A stretch of 64,000 nt of DNA from Ectobius pallidus (lineage: Eukaryota; Arthropoda; Insecta; Blattodea; Ectobiidae). Numbering within the stretch: position 1 is the stretch's first letter; each line of letters starts with the position of its first letter. Positions 1 to 11,699 of this stretch are shown one piece after another. Both the position numbers and the translations under genes were made by a program. The stretch spans positions 151,185,265 to 151,249,264 of the forward strand of contig CAXKWD010000005.1 of assembly GCA_964059195.1 (NCBI GenBank), read 5' to 3'. The notes beneath the pieces are model-generated. The model was given only the letters and a program-made list of their open reading frames with translations. It searched no databases and was not told the origin of the DNA.

Positions 1-144
1 TTTGGGAATTATGATCTACAGCATGCCTTATTTGTTCTTTGCCTGTAAAATATTACAGCTTATATTGCTTTTAAATAAGCAAAAATAAATAAACAAACAC
101 ACTTTTTCCACCCATTAAAAAAGTGCTAATTACTAGATTGTATT

Positions 145-315
145 AATTGATTAAAACTGTTATTAAAACTTTAGTAGAGTGGATAAAATTTACCTTTGAA
201 CAGTCACTACGTTTCACCTGAGGTAGGCCTGGAGGTTAGGCTGCAACGTAGTGACTGTTCAAAGGTAAATTTTATCCACTGTACTAAAGTTTTAATAACA
301 GTTTTTAATCAATTT
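145..315. repeat. Foldback repeat, about 68-bp arms
   Basis: The left arm 145-213 and right arm 244-315 are reverse complements apart from a few mismatches (centre: AACGTAGTGACTGTTCAAAG and its complement). The spacer of about 30 bp contains GAGGTAGGCCTGGAGG. No coding content. Confidence 0.85.
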
Positions 316-463
316 ATATTCATAACCGGTGGAAAGAGTTGGACCTGGGTTTTGAATTACCTGGTATGTTGAAATACTAGATTGTACTGCCTGCAAATTC
401 CAAAAAAATATGGTAAACTTGGTTTAAGAATGTATATTTTCAGTAGGCCTACATGATTTCTGC

Positions 464-680
464 ATGGTAGCATTTAATTTATATGCCAATGATGTTGAAT
501 ATAGTGCAAATGCCAAAGGTCTGATAATGTACGCTGATGATACAACCTTTCTTGTTACTGCTGAGACCGTTGTAGAATTGTATATGAAGGTTTCCACTGC
601 TGTTGATAATTTTAAGAAGTGGTGTGCTGCAAATAATTTATTATTTAATATGAATAAAACTGCTTTTTATCTTTTTTAAT
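464..680 (+). pseudogene. Non-LTR retrotransposon reverse transcriptase fragment
   Basis: Seventy-one codons contain GLIMYADDTTFLV, the YADD polymerase motif of LINE reverse transcriptases, followed by the usual helix with NFKKWCAANNLLFNMNKT. Sequence on both sides has no continuing RT frame, so only palm subdomain C survives. An (ATT)n run follows at 679-700. The clade is not certain. Confidence 0.8.
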
Positions 681-723
681 TATTATTATTATTATTGTTT
701 TTAATATTAATAATAATAGATTG

Positions 724-1018
724 ACAGTCTGTGTGGTCTAGTGGTTAACATTGCTGACTATGGATCCAAAGTTCTGGGTACTCCCTCTGATTCTTCTAAG
801 GTAAGGAGGTTTGGAACGGGGTGTACTCAGCCTCTTGATGTCAACTGAGAACCTACTTGATAAAGAAGTGAATGCTCAGGCCATGAAAGCTATCAATAAT
901 GACTGTGGGAGTCAGCATGCTGGCTACATGACCCCCATCTGCCTGTGGTAGACGATGCAGCCACAGCAATTGGATGGTAGGTCAAGTCCCACAAGGGATG
1001 TAATGCCATCTAATTTAG
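724..1018 (+). mobile_element. tRNA-derived SINE, family S1 (diverged copy)
   Basis: The head GTGTGGTCTAGTGGTTAAC resembles a tRNA A box. The body shares words with the other S1 copies: TGAGAACCTACTTGATA, GGCTACATGACCCCCATC, CTGCCTGTGGTAGACGATG, GGTAGGTCAAGTCCC. The TTTAG tail is reduced to AATTTAG. Confidence 0.8.
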
Positions 1019-1739
1019 TTATAAGTTAGTACAGGTCAGAATAAATTTCTCTTGGAGCTAGGAACCAGTTAGAAAAATCCAGGAGCCAGACAAATATGAT
1101 CTTCTGCATCTGTGTGCATGTCTTCTAGTTTTTCAGCTGACGTACCACTGCTGCACTGCTTTCGTTGGATCATGTTTGAACGTTTCATGAACTTAATTAC
1201 TGCTTTTGATTTGTTAATATTCAGATTTTATATTTATTTATCTGTTTTTCAACTAACAATTGATTTAGGAATATAAAAGAAAGAAAAAACTAAATAACAG
1301 ATTAAATTAAAATAAATGAATATAACATTGACTATGAATGCTGGAAAAATGCAAAATATTTGCTTTTAAATACTACTTTTATCCAGTTAAGTGCTCTTAA
1401 ATACTAATAATTTATGTGATATCGCTTGGCAGCTCCTGAGGTAATTAATTCCAGAAGTGAATGGCTGTTGCTGTAATATAATGTAATATTATAAATGCTA
1501 AGATAGTAAGGGATCAAGCTGAGAGTGGGTGCCCATTGGGCACTGCCCAAGTTATGGTAGGAGTAGGACGATACAAAATGAAACGACTGGAAAGATAATT
1601 AGGTGTTGAGTTATGCAGGATTCTATAGAGCAGAAAGAGACAGTGGAAATATCCTTGTTCACATAAGGCTTATCACTGAAGTGGTTTTAGCGATGGAGCT
1701 ATTTGCTCATATTTACGAATGTTACATATATATACAGTG

Positions 1740-2155
1740 TCGGTCGCGGTAGTCTAGAGGTAGCGTGCCCGCCTCTAGATCCGAAGGTCGTGGGATCAAA
1801 CCCAGTCGTGGTTGATGGGTTTTTCAGGACGTAAAAATCCTGGGCACGGAGTCCTCTGGGAAGGACTTTAAACGGGGGGTGGGGGGGGGGGGGCGCTTGT
1901 CATAGATTTACGGCACGTAAAAGAATTCCAAGCCTAAATTAGAGCCTCTGGACCAAAATTTCTCGACCCTTTCACGTCCAAGTAATACCTTAGTTTCCAG
2001 AGGGGGGGTTGAGAGGCAACGGGCTTACCACCTGTCCCTCTACCTCTCTCGGAAAATAAGCATAACAAAATTCACAGGTAAACAGAAACCTCCACTTGGA
2101 GGCCCTTCAACCCAATATAGGGATATAGGATTCCAGAAAGACCAGACATATATAT
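1740..2155 (+). mobile_element. tRNA-derived SINE, family S2
   Basis: The head GCGGTAGTCTAGAGGTAGCG and the B-box-like GGGATCAAACCC are tRNA-like. The body includes GGGTTTTTCAGGACG, a G-run (1875-1893) and AAGTAATACCTTAG. It matches 59165-59738 on the other strand over the whole 5' part. Confidence 0.8.
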
Positions 2156-2157
2156 AG

Positions 2158-2560
2158 TACTAGCTTAAAGGGACTGGCATCACTCGGGTTTTGAATTTTG
2201 ACAATCGAAGTTAACATATGAAGGACTTTCGATTTTTAAACTCTAAGTCCTTAAATAGGTATGTAGAATTTGAAATGAGTAAGAACGACTTATCACGCTC
2301 AAACTATTCCCTCAAAAAATGCTTCATATAGCTTTTTATGTCTCATAGAGGATGTAGAATTTTGCACCCCATTGCTTCTACACACCACGCCTGGCAGGGG
2401 TTCAAATACTAAGAAATAGAATTCCCAGTAATATAAAAATGTACTGTCCTTACAGAATATTTTATTTCTCACTTTCATGTTACCATAAAATCGTTTCAAG
2501 GCTGAAATAAAAAAGAAATTAAATACGAAATTCATACGTTCCTCCCCAAAACCTGAGATA
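2158..2560 (+). repeat. Unclassified dispersed repeat R1, copy 1
   Basis: The segment starts CTAGCTTAAAGGGACTGGCATC and includes GAAGGACTTTCGATTTT, CTCATAGAGGATGTAGAA and CCCATTGCTTCTACACACCA. Copies occur at about 3270-3460 (same strand, truncated) and 45935-46345 (opposite strand). No TIRs or coding frames were seen; it may be part of a larger element. Confidence 0.7.
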
Positions 2561-3269
2561 GGCCTTATACTGCATGCATTGGACTAAAAACTGTTCCATC
2601 CTATTTTGTCTCTTTTTACATGCTTAAGCCCAAAGATAAACATCCATATTTCTCAACTAAGAATACAAGGCCTACAGCTATGAATAATGTATTAATGGAT
2701 AGAATTTTTTACAGACTTCTGATATGGAATTTAATTTACTCATTGACACACACATTCAGACTGAGCAGCTGGATTAAACTGTCCCCGCAATACGACCTCT
2801 TATTTTACATCAAAATGTGAAATGAGAAAATGGTATTCTCTATGTCCAGGGCAGAGAAAGTTATTTTCGTGGATTTTATTCTTCAATATTTATTTATAGC
2901 AATTAATTCTATCGATAGCTTCTCTATTTGTCAAAGTCCTGTATCAAGCACTTCCAAATCTATCTGTGACCACTGCCAACAATACACTGTTATCATGTGA
3001 ACTGGTACATGGAATGTGAATTGGATTTGATAATTCTGTGTACAAAGGTATTTCGTATCCTCAAATACATTTGATTTTTGGCATTTAAAATCAAACTTTT
3101 TCAAAATCTTTTCTTAGTGTCCACTTAGATTACTCAGGAAACGAAGGTACTGTCATAATTCCAAGTCTCTACCTATTACAGTTTAGGCTCTACATTGATT
3201 CTCTGTCAGTCAGTCATTCAGTCATTCATTAAGTCAGACAGTGACAAAGTCTCTTATATATATATAGAC

Positions 3270-3460
3270 TAGCTTAAAGGGCCCGTCGTCTCTCGGGTTT
3301 TGTATTTTGACATTCTAAATTAAGTTATGAAGGACTTTCGATTTTCAAACTCTAGGTCGTTAAATAGGTAACTTATGTACAATTTGAAATGAGGAAGAAC
3401 AACTTTCCTCAGAAAACGCTTGATATAGCTTTTTATGGCTCATAGAGGATGTAGAAACTG
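3270..3460 (+). repeat. Unclassified dispersed repeat R1, truncated copy 2
   Basis: GACTAGCTTAAAGGGCCCGTC through CTCATAGAGGATGTAGAAA matches 2158-2355, including TATGAAGGACTTTCGATTTT. It ends abruptly where copy 1 continues. Confidence 0.75.
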
Positions 3461-4323
3461 TAAAAAGCAGAAGAAATCAACTGTAATCTTTAATTACTTC
3501 AGTGTTCCTCTAAACACTTTGTTCAAGTAAAATTTGTTGAATTATTTTAATATAAAATGTATTAAAATACTGTAAATTACATTTGGCACATCTCTATAAT
3601 TCAGTGTACTGGTAAGATACTTTTTGGTGTGTTTTAGGAAAACCCAATCAAAAAAAAATTTGTCCCCTGAGTTCCGTTAAAAAGGGGTTTATTGTATTTC
3701 AGGGATGGTCAATACATGTTGGACATCATAAGAATGTTAGCTGGGGAACATTTTAGGTGCCAACACAAATTTTCATGGCGCCATGGTGACCTAGCACTCG
3801 TATTTGTTCTGCCTTAGTTTAGTATTATTAGATTAGAACTTCTTATCTCTACAAAACAGAAAGAAGCGTTAAGTTAAAAATTCATAATGGAAATATGAAG
3901 TCGATTTTCCCTTTAATTGTTAAACAGTAACATGGAAGACAAATTTTGCACAACCCTAGTAAGTCAGGTTAGCAATTGAATAGCCAGAACTAATCAATAC
4001 ATGCCAATGACCTCACAGTGCAGTGTCTCAGCACACAGATTTGCATACCCACTCATATTCAGTTAATACAGTAATCTTCATAACTTACTCATATACTTGA
4101 GCTCATATAAAACTATTTACTGTATGGCTAAAGGAAAGGGTTCCTGTTTGGTACCCAATTCTGATTAACAGGATTTTATTGAAAAATAAGTTCTATCACT
4201 ACACTTTCATTATCAGAACTCTGGGGACATCAATTCATATTTCAGTTTTCATAAAATAAAATATAACACGTAGGCTACATAAATACATTAAAACAAAACT
4301 GCCAATCTTTAAAAATATCACAT

Positions 4324-5096
4324 AGCCTATACTAGTTCCAACTAAAGAATAAAGTAGATGTAAACAAAACCACGTGACATGATGGGTTCTGATTGGCAGT
4401 TGGACGCACAACCCCTCCAGGCTCTTGCTTGTCATCTTCTTACGAGTATTAATGTAGTTTCTTCAAAATATAAAAAGTAAGTAATGTACTTGATCTACGA
4501 CTAAATTAAGCACGTTTATCAAGTTCGTAGCAACACATTCTATGTGATATAAGCAATACCAATATTATTATTTTGATATTATCGGTTGAATGTAGTGCGA
4601 AGCGCATGCCTGAACACAACAAAGGTATGAAAACATAACACAGTCACTTGTCATGTATTCCTCATTTAATTCATACGGTGAAAACAAGCTTACCACAGCT
4701 ATTTTAAATAATAAGACAGCAATACAGTTCAATGGCTGAAGCTAATCAGGCCTCACCACCTCGTGTTGTTAAGCACAAGCGGGGAAATCCGTTAAATAGT
4801 GGTGAAAAAACTGTGATCTTGAATGTTTTTAATACATTTTGCAGTAGGTAGATTTTCGTTATGATTGAAATATTACAATGCATTAGCATTTTAAACGTAG
4901 GCATATGTAATATTTGTGAAATCCAGCTTTGTTTCTGTAGATGCTAGCTTACTTTGATCAATATTAACGAGTTCCTCTTGCATTGAAATTGCGTCGTCTG
5001 CAATGTGCCAACAAACACGTGGTCGCGGAGTAATACATGTCATTGTGTTTGTTTACATCTACTTTATTCTTTAGTTGGAAATAGTATAGGCCTATT
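4324..5096 (+). mobile_element. TIR element with about 55-bp inverted ends and one transposase-like exon
   Basis: CCTATACTAGTTCCAACTAA at the left and the reverse complement of the right end (CCTATACTATTTCCAACTAA) match and continue through AGAATAAAGTAGATGTAAAC. Inside, ATG 4732 opens a 116-nt exon to a donor AGTAG|GTAGAT at 4847. Confidence 0.7.
4732..4847 (+). CDS. N-terminal exon of a transposase-like protein (basic, helix-turn-helix-like)
   Basis: The exon encodes 38 codons plus two bases: MAEANQASPPRVVKHKRGN then PLNSGEKTVILNVFNTFCS. The second part (KRG-P-L-S-EK-IILNVF pattern) looks like the first helix of a DNA-binding HTH found at the N-terminus of some arthropod transposase-like proteins. 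The frame is intact, with a start in a CAATGG context and a donor at its end, but no downstream exon was found inside the element. The family assignment is tentative. Confidence 0.4.
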
Positions 5097-5698
5097 TATG
5101 AAGCTATCTGTTGTATGTTTTGTTCTTCAATGACGGATCCCAGATAACTCAATGGCAAAAAAAGAAAATATAGGTCCTGGTAAGACAAAACTAGGCTATA
5201 CCAGAAGATTTTAGTTGCCATAATTTGAACTATTCTACCACTCAGCCTTATCCTTAAACTTCCGATTGCCTATGGTCTACAACAATGAAATTGGTCTACA
5301 ACAAGAATTAACTTTATTAATAAAATTCATATTTTCCTTTTGAGAGTGGTATTATAGAGTAAAATTTAAAGGATTGGTGTCCACCTTATAGGCCTACCCT
5401 GAAAAACTTATGTAACCTACACCAACTAATATTTTTGGGATTGCTTCAAAATTTTTTTTTTCCCAAATTACAGTATTTATTTGCACACTTTTTATTTTGT
5501 AACTTATTTAAGTTATAATTGTAAAATACGTACATTAGGTAAGTTAAAACATATCCAGATAACAACCAATGACATTAGAAAGTTTTTACATTTTACATAT
5601 TACATTAAAATTTATTTACAAGTAACACTTGTACAAAGTGTACGACATTAATTTAAACCTACCACACAATATTAAAATCAGTCTATCGTATTTATCAC

Positions 5699-6335
5699 CA
5701 GTGGCGTAACTAGACCATTTGGGGCCCGGGGCGGATTTATTTTTGAGACCCCCTCCCCCCCCCCCCCCACCAAAAGCTAACACGACTATTTTTAACTTCT
5801 TTTTCTATGGCTAGCCTTTTTCTCTTTCAGATTGTCTCCATGAGCTAATCTATATGAAAAAATAATAGACAGAATCAGGAAGAGAACTCATGTAGTATTT
5901 AATGTATTCATTTATTAAATACAAACATACATTAGTTCAATAATATTAAGTTAACTGTTTAGAAAAATACAAATATGGACATACTTAAAAAGTAATGAAA
6001 TGGGAAAAAAGGTTATGTTTAAATATGACAAAAATTAGGACATGTTCTATTTTTCGTCAGTTAAATGATGCAGTTCAGCGCAGTATCCAAACTACACATC
6101 TCCTAGTAACCTCTCGCGTTCGGAGACCAAAACGTTTGTAACTGGAGTCAATTTTTTTTTTATTGGTAACACGTCAAATACGCTATATTTTTATTTCATA
6201 CAAAAATTCCGATGAGTAAAAAAAAAGAGGTGGAACATTAATTTTTATATTAGGGTGGGGCATCACTGGGGGCCCCCATAGTAAGTGGGGTCCGGGGCGG
6301 ACTGCCCTCACCGCCCCGCCCTAGGAACGCTACTG
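5699..6335. mobile_element. hAT-like non-autonomous transposon with perfect 8-bp target duplication
   Basis: The ends are CAGTGGCGTAACTAG and CTAGGAACGCTACTG. TTTATCAC flanks both sides (5691-5698, 6336-6343). Sequence near both ends is rich in G/C runs (GGGGCCCGGGGCGG; CCGGGGCGGACTGCCC). No transposase frame. Confidence 0.9.
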
Positions 6336-7910
6336 TTTATCACATAGGCTATAATGAAACTTTTATATTAAAACACCATGCAAAATGGAACAGTCATAGT
6401 AAAGAAAACATTATATAGCCTATAGCTAGATTTTCTTATAACCTGTAATTATAGCAGTTTTTGTTTATGCATAAAAAACCTAGAGAAAACTTCCTATTTT
6501 ATCAAATAGGCGTCGTATGTTTCTGTACGTAGATATTATTCAACCATAGGTAAAATAATAGATTTCGTAGTTTCTTAAATGCTGATTCTATTCAGCCATA
6601 AGTGAAATTTTAATGAACATTAATTTCACGTCAGACCTGGCAACCCTAGTCTTAACAAAGACCTATTGAAATAAGTGGTATTAATGAAATTTGGAAGGAA
6701 ATCTGTGCTATCATTAAGGCAGGTTTTCAGTATTATTACACTGGAGATTTGTATTAAGTTATAAGTTATTATGAAGCAGAAATTTGTTTTGGGAGATAAT
6801 CAAACTCTAGTTTTTACCACCTGATGCCGAGACTTCTCAGCTCCCTCTAGGCCTTGCTCATCCCATTCCAAATATTCCTCTAGACCCCCCTAGTAACCTC
6901 GCTAGAGATGTTCACACATCTACAGAGCAAAGATGCATCTTACTCCGATGCTTATCTTATACGGTTTTAAGATAACCAAGGCTCTTTTACTGCTATTAGT
7001 TTCAGTCTTACCTCACTGAGAAGATTTCAATATTACCGGTATATCCTGAAAACAAGGATTTTCCCCTGACAGAAATTGATTCCAGGATTTAAGCTTGGTA
7101 AACTGATAGCCTACCAAGATCATTGAGCTCCTGAAGGATGTACCCAGTCCCATTCCAAATATTCCTCTAGGTCCCCAGCAAATTCACTACAGATGTAGCA
7201 GGTCTACAATGTAGCAAGATTGCTCCATACACAGGTAAATTATTTATTTTATTTTGGGGTTACAAGTAACTGTTTATTAGACTTTTACTTCTACCAATTA
7301 GCCTAATTACAGGTTTTCGGCCTTAACTATATGTAGGCCTAGTATAATAGGCCCTATAGCTTTCTTGAGTGAAATAACATTTAATTATTTTTGGATTTTG
7401 CACTAAATGAAATTTCTTACAAAACTTTCCAACTCGAATGACTAAAATGTGCATAACTTAATCTTACAATGATCAACTTGAAAATATCCAAACTCCCATT
7501 CCTGAGTCATATTATGCAAGGTTATGGTGATCAGTTAGGGCTACAATTAGGTAAAACAGGTTACTTGAGATAATTAAAAATAAGTGAAAAGCTAAGTTTT
7601 TACAATCGATTCAACTTGCCAAAGACAGATGATCTGAACTGGCTGAAAGTTGAATTTGTCTTTCATGAGCCCATTTCACTTCAAAGCAATGGATCATTTA
7701 CCATTTCTAATTTAAAACCAGTGTAAAAAGAGTATAGCTTTGAAAAGAAAATTTGACGTGGATGGAATGTTGTACTGGTATTGTTTGTAATGTGTTTTGG
7801 TGTTGTAAAAGAAAATAATTGTGCAATTAGCCTAAATTAAATATAATTATATGCCTAAAGTTAATATGAAATACTAGCTCTTACAAAGTGATGTTATATG
7901 GGTATAAGAT

Positions 7911-9203
7911 TATATGGGTCATTCTACAGAAATGTCTGCTTTTTACATAAAGAGAACACAAAATTTAAATTTGGTTTAAAAAATCAGAAAAAAATCCTGG
8001 TTGTTCTTCTATCCAAAGAAGAAACTTTCAGCATACAATGCATACACTTTACTCAAATTTGAGGTTACTGTCAACCAAAATTGATTTTAAGTTCCAGGAG
8101 AGTGATTTTACTTACTGATAGAGGTGGAATCACACCTCCCCAAATTTAATTTTTCAGTATATATGGTTTCAAAACTATATAGGACCTAGGTCAGAATGGG
8201 AGTTGAGATGTAACTCACAAAACAACATAGGCCTAGTTTTGGGAAAAAATAATTACAAATTGTCCTCACAATTTTCCAAAGCATTGATGGAATATGTTTT
8301 AAAATGTTAGGAACTGTTATACATTTATTAGGGAAAAATAATTATTTAAGCCAAGAAGTAAAAATAAAGAAAGTGCACAAGTATCTTACAGGACTAATGT
8401 CGAATCACTCTACTTTCACTTTCCTGGAAAAAGTTAGCCAGGAGAGTGATTAATTTTCTTAGCCAGGAGAGTGAGGATTTTTATTACTTTTGCCATGTGC
8501 AGGTAGTACAGACACAGCTTGATGTTAGGCTTTTAGGGAGACTTTTTGAATCACCAAAAGCATTTAATTGCTCTATTTTCAATTTTTTTACTCTTAAATT
8601 TAAAACAATACTACAACCAGGAGAGTGATTGGCAATAAACATATTTACTTAAAAGTGAAGATGTATTTTGCTCAGTTGCACCAGGAATCACAACAAAAAT
8701 GTCTTTTCTTCACTGGTCTTCTTTGTTCACTGGTCTGGAACAGCGTTGCCACATTGAGAAGCAAAAAGTTTTCTTCCCTCTTTTTTCCTCAAATTTTTGT
8801 TATAGCGCCAGGAGAGTGAGTTCAGAAGCTGGGGACTGAACTTTTGAACAGAGTACAAACTTATTCAAACTTCAAAAATTTGAAACATACATGTGAACTA
8901 GTCCCCAATACAATAAAGAACAATGTCACAAAGTGAATTAAAATAATCATGCCACACATTGTTTCTATAGTCAATAGAGTACTGTGAACCTGGAGCGGGG
9001 ACAGCCCAGGAGAGTGATTTTTTACTTAAAAGGGCTGAAATGCACTATGAAAAGTTTCCATAAATTTGACATTGATTACTTGGTTTATAACAATGGGTTC
9101 CATAGTTAAACATGGATAAATAAAAATATGGAAATAACAATGTTATTTACAGAGTATTAAGAGAGGACAAAAAGAGCGTAATTCCTGTAGAATGACCCAT
9201 ATA
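7911..9203. mobile_element. TIR element carrying six copies of CCAGGAGAGTGA
   Basis: Perfect 19-bp inverted ends: TATATGGGTCATTCTACAG at 7911-7929 and its complement at 9185-9203. The outermost TATA may be the target duplication. Inside, the 12-mer CCAGGAGAGTGA occurs six times on the plus strand at 8094, 8438, 8463, 8617, 8808 and 9006, mostly followed by TT. Sequence between the copies is unrelated and has no convincing gene. About 1.3 kb in total. Confidence 0.8.
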
Positions 9204-11440
9204 AAGTTTGAGACATAACAGTATATACAGTTGGAACATGTCAGTTAGTACCATGTGATCGGTAGGCCTAGGTTACCAAGGTGTTAATTGTTTGACTGTA
9301 ATGCCTGGTGTGGACAAGTTAAGATAATTAAAAAGCAGTATTATTGCTTCTTAATTAGTAAATACTTAAGTTTCATTAAATTAAAAGTTATATTTTCAGA
9401 GAAATCTCACTAAACAGGCTATCTGGAGACCTCCACAGACAGGTTGTGCCACTGTCAGTCAGATGAGATGTGTTTATAATAAAGTATTTCTTTGATTTCT
9501 GAAATGTATTTGATCATTTAACGCATGATCGTGTTGCCTCAGATATGCAGAAAATGCTCAGATTATTCAAGAAGTTAAAAATGTACTGTTCTTTAAATGA
9601 CTTGTAGAAATACTTTGAAAATACCATCCACTGTCAGTCAGATACCCATGGAATTTCTCTTACTAAGGCTGTCTAGGGCTATCGAAGACCACTGGTCACA
9701 CTGAGCAAGTGAAATTTCTAATTATTTTTTATTCATAAAGTTCAGTATGTTCAAATGCAAGATACTATTAAATCTAAATTAACTTAAAGGACATACAGAT
9801 TTATTAGACCTCCCACATAAGTCTGACAGACTTTTTGGGCTACAATACATACCAATTATCACTAAAAAAAATCACACTTTTAGGTAAGATATCAACAATT
9901 ACCCTATTTCGGATTAGGTAATACAATTTGGGAAACATGCAATCAATATCTTATTTGCATTTTAAAACAAAGTGTCAAATATCTTACCAACTTGAACAGG
10001 TAGCTATGAGGGGGGTTGGATTTCTGTTCACACGATTTTACGGTAAGTAGCTCGATTCACTAGCACAAATAAGAGCACCAGAAGGCCTGTTAATTATACG
10101 AACGTCCAGTATAAAGAACGCACTTTTTTATAGGCCTACAAATAGACAGAACACTAAAAATTGTAAAATGTCTGCAGTCAGATGTAAACACTGTCCACCA
10201 TTGACTTTTGGAAATCGGTAATGTGAACGCTGGCGCCATCTGATGGTACAATACTTTATTTCTTCTCATAGTTCCAGCAAATCCTCATAGATGTCAGAGG
10301 CAAACTCTAAAAAAATCCTAATAATAATAATTTTATTAGATGTCAGGATACAATGTCCATAGCTTTGTCAACCTTTTTAATTCTATAGGCATAATTTTGG
10401 TTATAACAATACATAAAGTGAAAGAATAACTAAAATAGCCTACACATTTAGGCCTATAAGTTTCTTATAATTAATTAAGGCTATTAATATGTTCATAGTC
10501 AATACGTTATATTATTAACACGTAAAGCGCCCAATGGGCAAGAAAAGATAAAGAATCCATTTCAAATTACTCCGTTATCGTATATCTAGACACAAGAAAT
10601 GAACCAGAGAACCTCACCTATTCTTATGAGAAGTTTCACATTGATCATCGCCTGATGGAAAGACTTCCTGTATGTAGATGTACATATCTTGTCCCGTAGA
10701 TCCTGTGTTGAGCAAGGTTCAAGGATATAGAAAAGTCAGCTCATACTCTGCTTGCATCCATTCCTTACTTATCATGGCATCCGTTCATAGAAGTTCTCAT
10801 TAATTGAGTCCCTCTTCATTTGGAGCTCTTGCAACAATTTTTCACATATCAGTGTTCTTAGCAGGAGCATTTTCAGTCTCAGGTCTTCAACCAAGAAGGT
10901 TCAAGGTTTGCTGTTGATTACTGCTTTCAAAACGAATTGTTCATAATGCTAAATGACCTTTCAACAAAAGCATTACTACAAGGAATAGCAAAAACACTGG
11001 ATACCACTTTAAGTAGATGTGGAGAACACAAGAGTAGGCCTACATTCATGAAGGAATGTATACACTAAACCATGTAAAAGACAGAATAATAGCCATGCAC
11101 ACCACAAAGAACCCACAGAAGATATCCCTCACAACAGCACTAAAAATGTTACATAAAAATCATACCCATAACATATGGATTGGAAATTAGCAGATATTGA
11201 GAGATTAAAGGCAATATTAAAAAAAAAGACGATTATTATCAAAGTACACTTCGTCACAACTGACATAATGAGTCACCCAAGACTCTTCATAGAAGAATTA
11301 CATCACCAATTTCCACTACCAGTTAGACAGGTCTACATAATCGAATGCAGGAACTGAAGAAAAAGAAAGAAGAAATCTGGACAGTTATACGCCATTGATG
11401 CTATGCTGTACCCAGAATGGAAGAAAGCAATCTATGATCT
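9204..11440. other. No gene seen
   Basis: AT-rich sequence without supported exons. A short repeated phrase CACTGTCAGTCAGAT occurs at about 9450 and 9630. A 60-codon frame at 11175-11357 has no recognisable content and runs up to the hAT MITE that follows. Confidence 0.5.
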
Positions 11441-11448
11441 AAGACATA

Positions 11449-11690
11449 CAGGGCCGCCACATCTCGGGGTCAGGCCCAGGACCATGTAGGCCACTGGTAG
11501 CGGGCCACTCACCGAACGCCAACCATCCTCATTGACAGTTGTCTCTTCCCTTCTCCGTGGAGCTTCCTTCTCTTTACTCGTGTAACAGAGCATTTTATCA
11601 AACTTTTCCAGTTTTCCATAAAATTATATCACATCACCGGAATCCAGCAGGCCCCTTGGGTCCGGCAGCACCCCCCATGGGGCGGCCCTG
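11449..11690. mobile_element. 242-bp hAT MITE with perfect 8-bp target duplication
   Basis: The ends are CAGGGCCGCC and GGCGGCCCTG. AAGACATA flanks both sides (11441-11448 and 11691-11698). The interior is GC-rich compared with its surroundings and non-coding. Confidence 0.92.
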
Positions 11691-11699
11691 AAGACATAC

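Noticed and set aside
1741..1812. Possible tRNA gene
   Set aside because: It has A- and B-box-like words but no clean cloverleaf, and the sequence continues into a SINE body found elsewhere.
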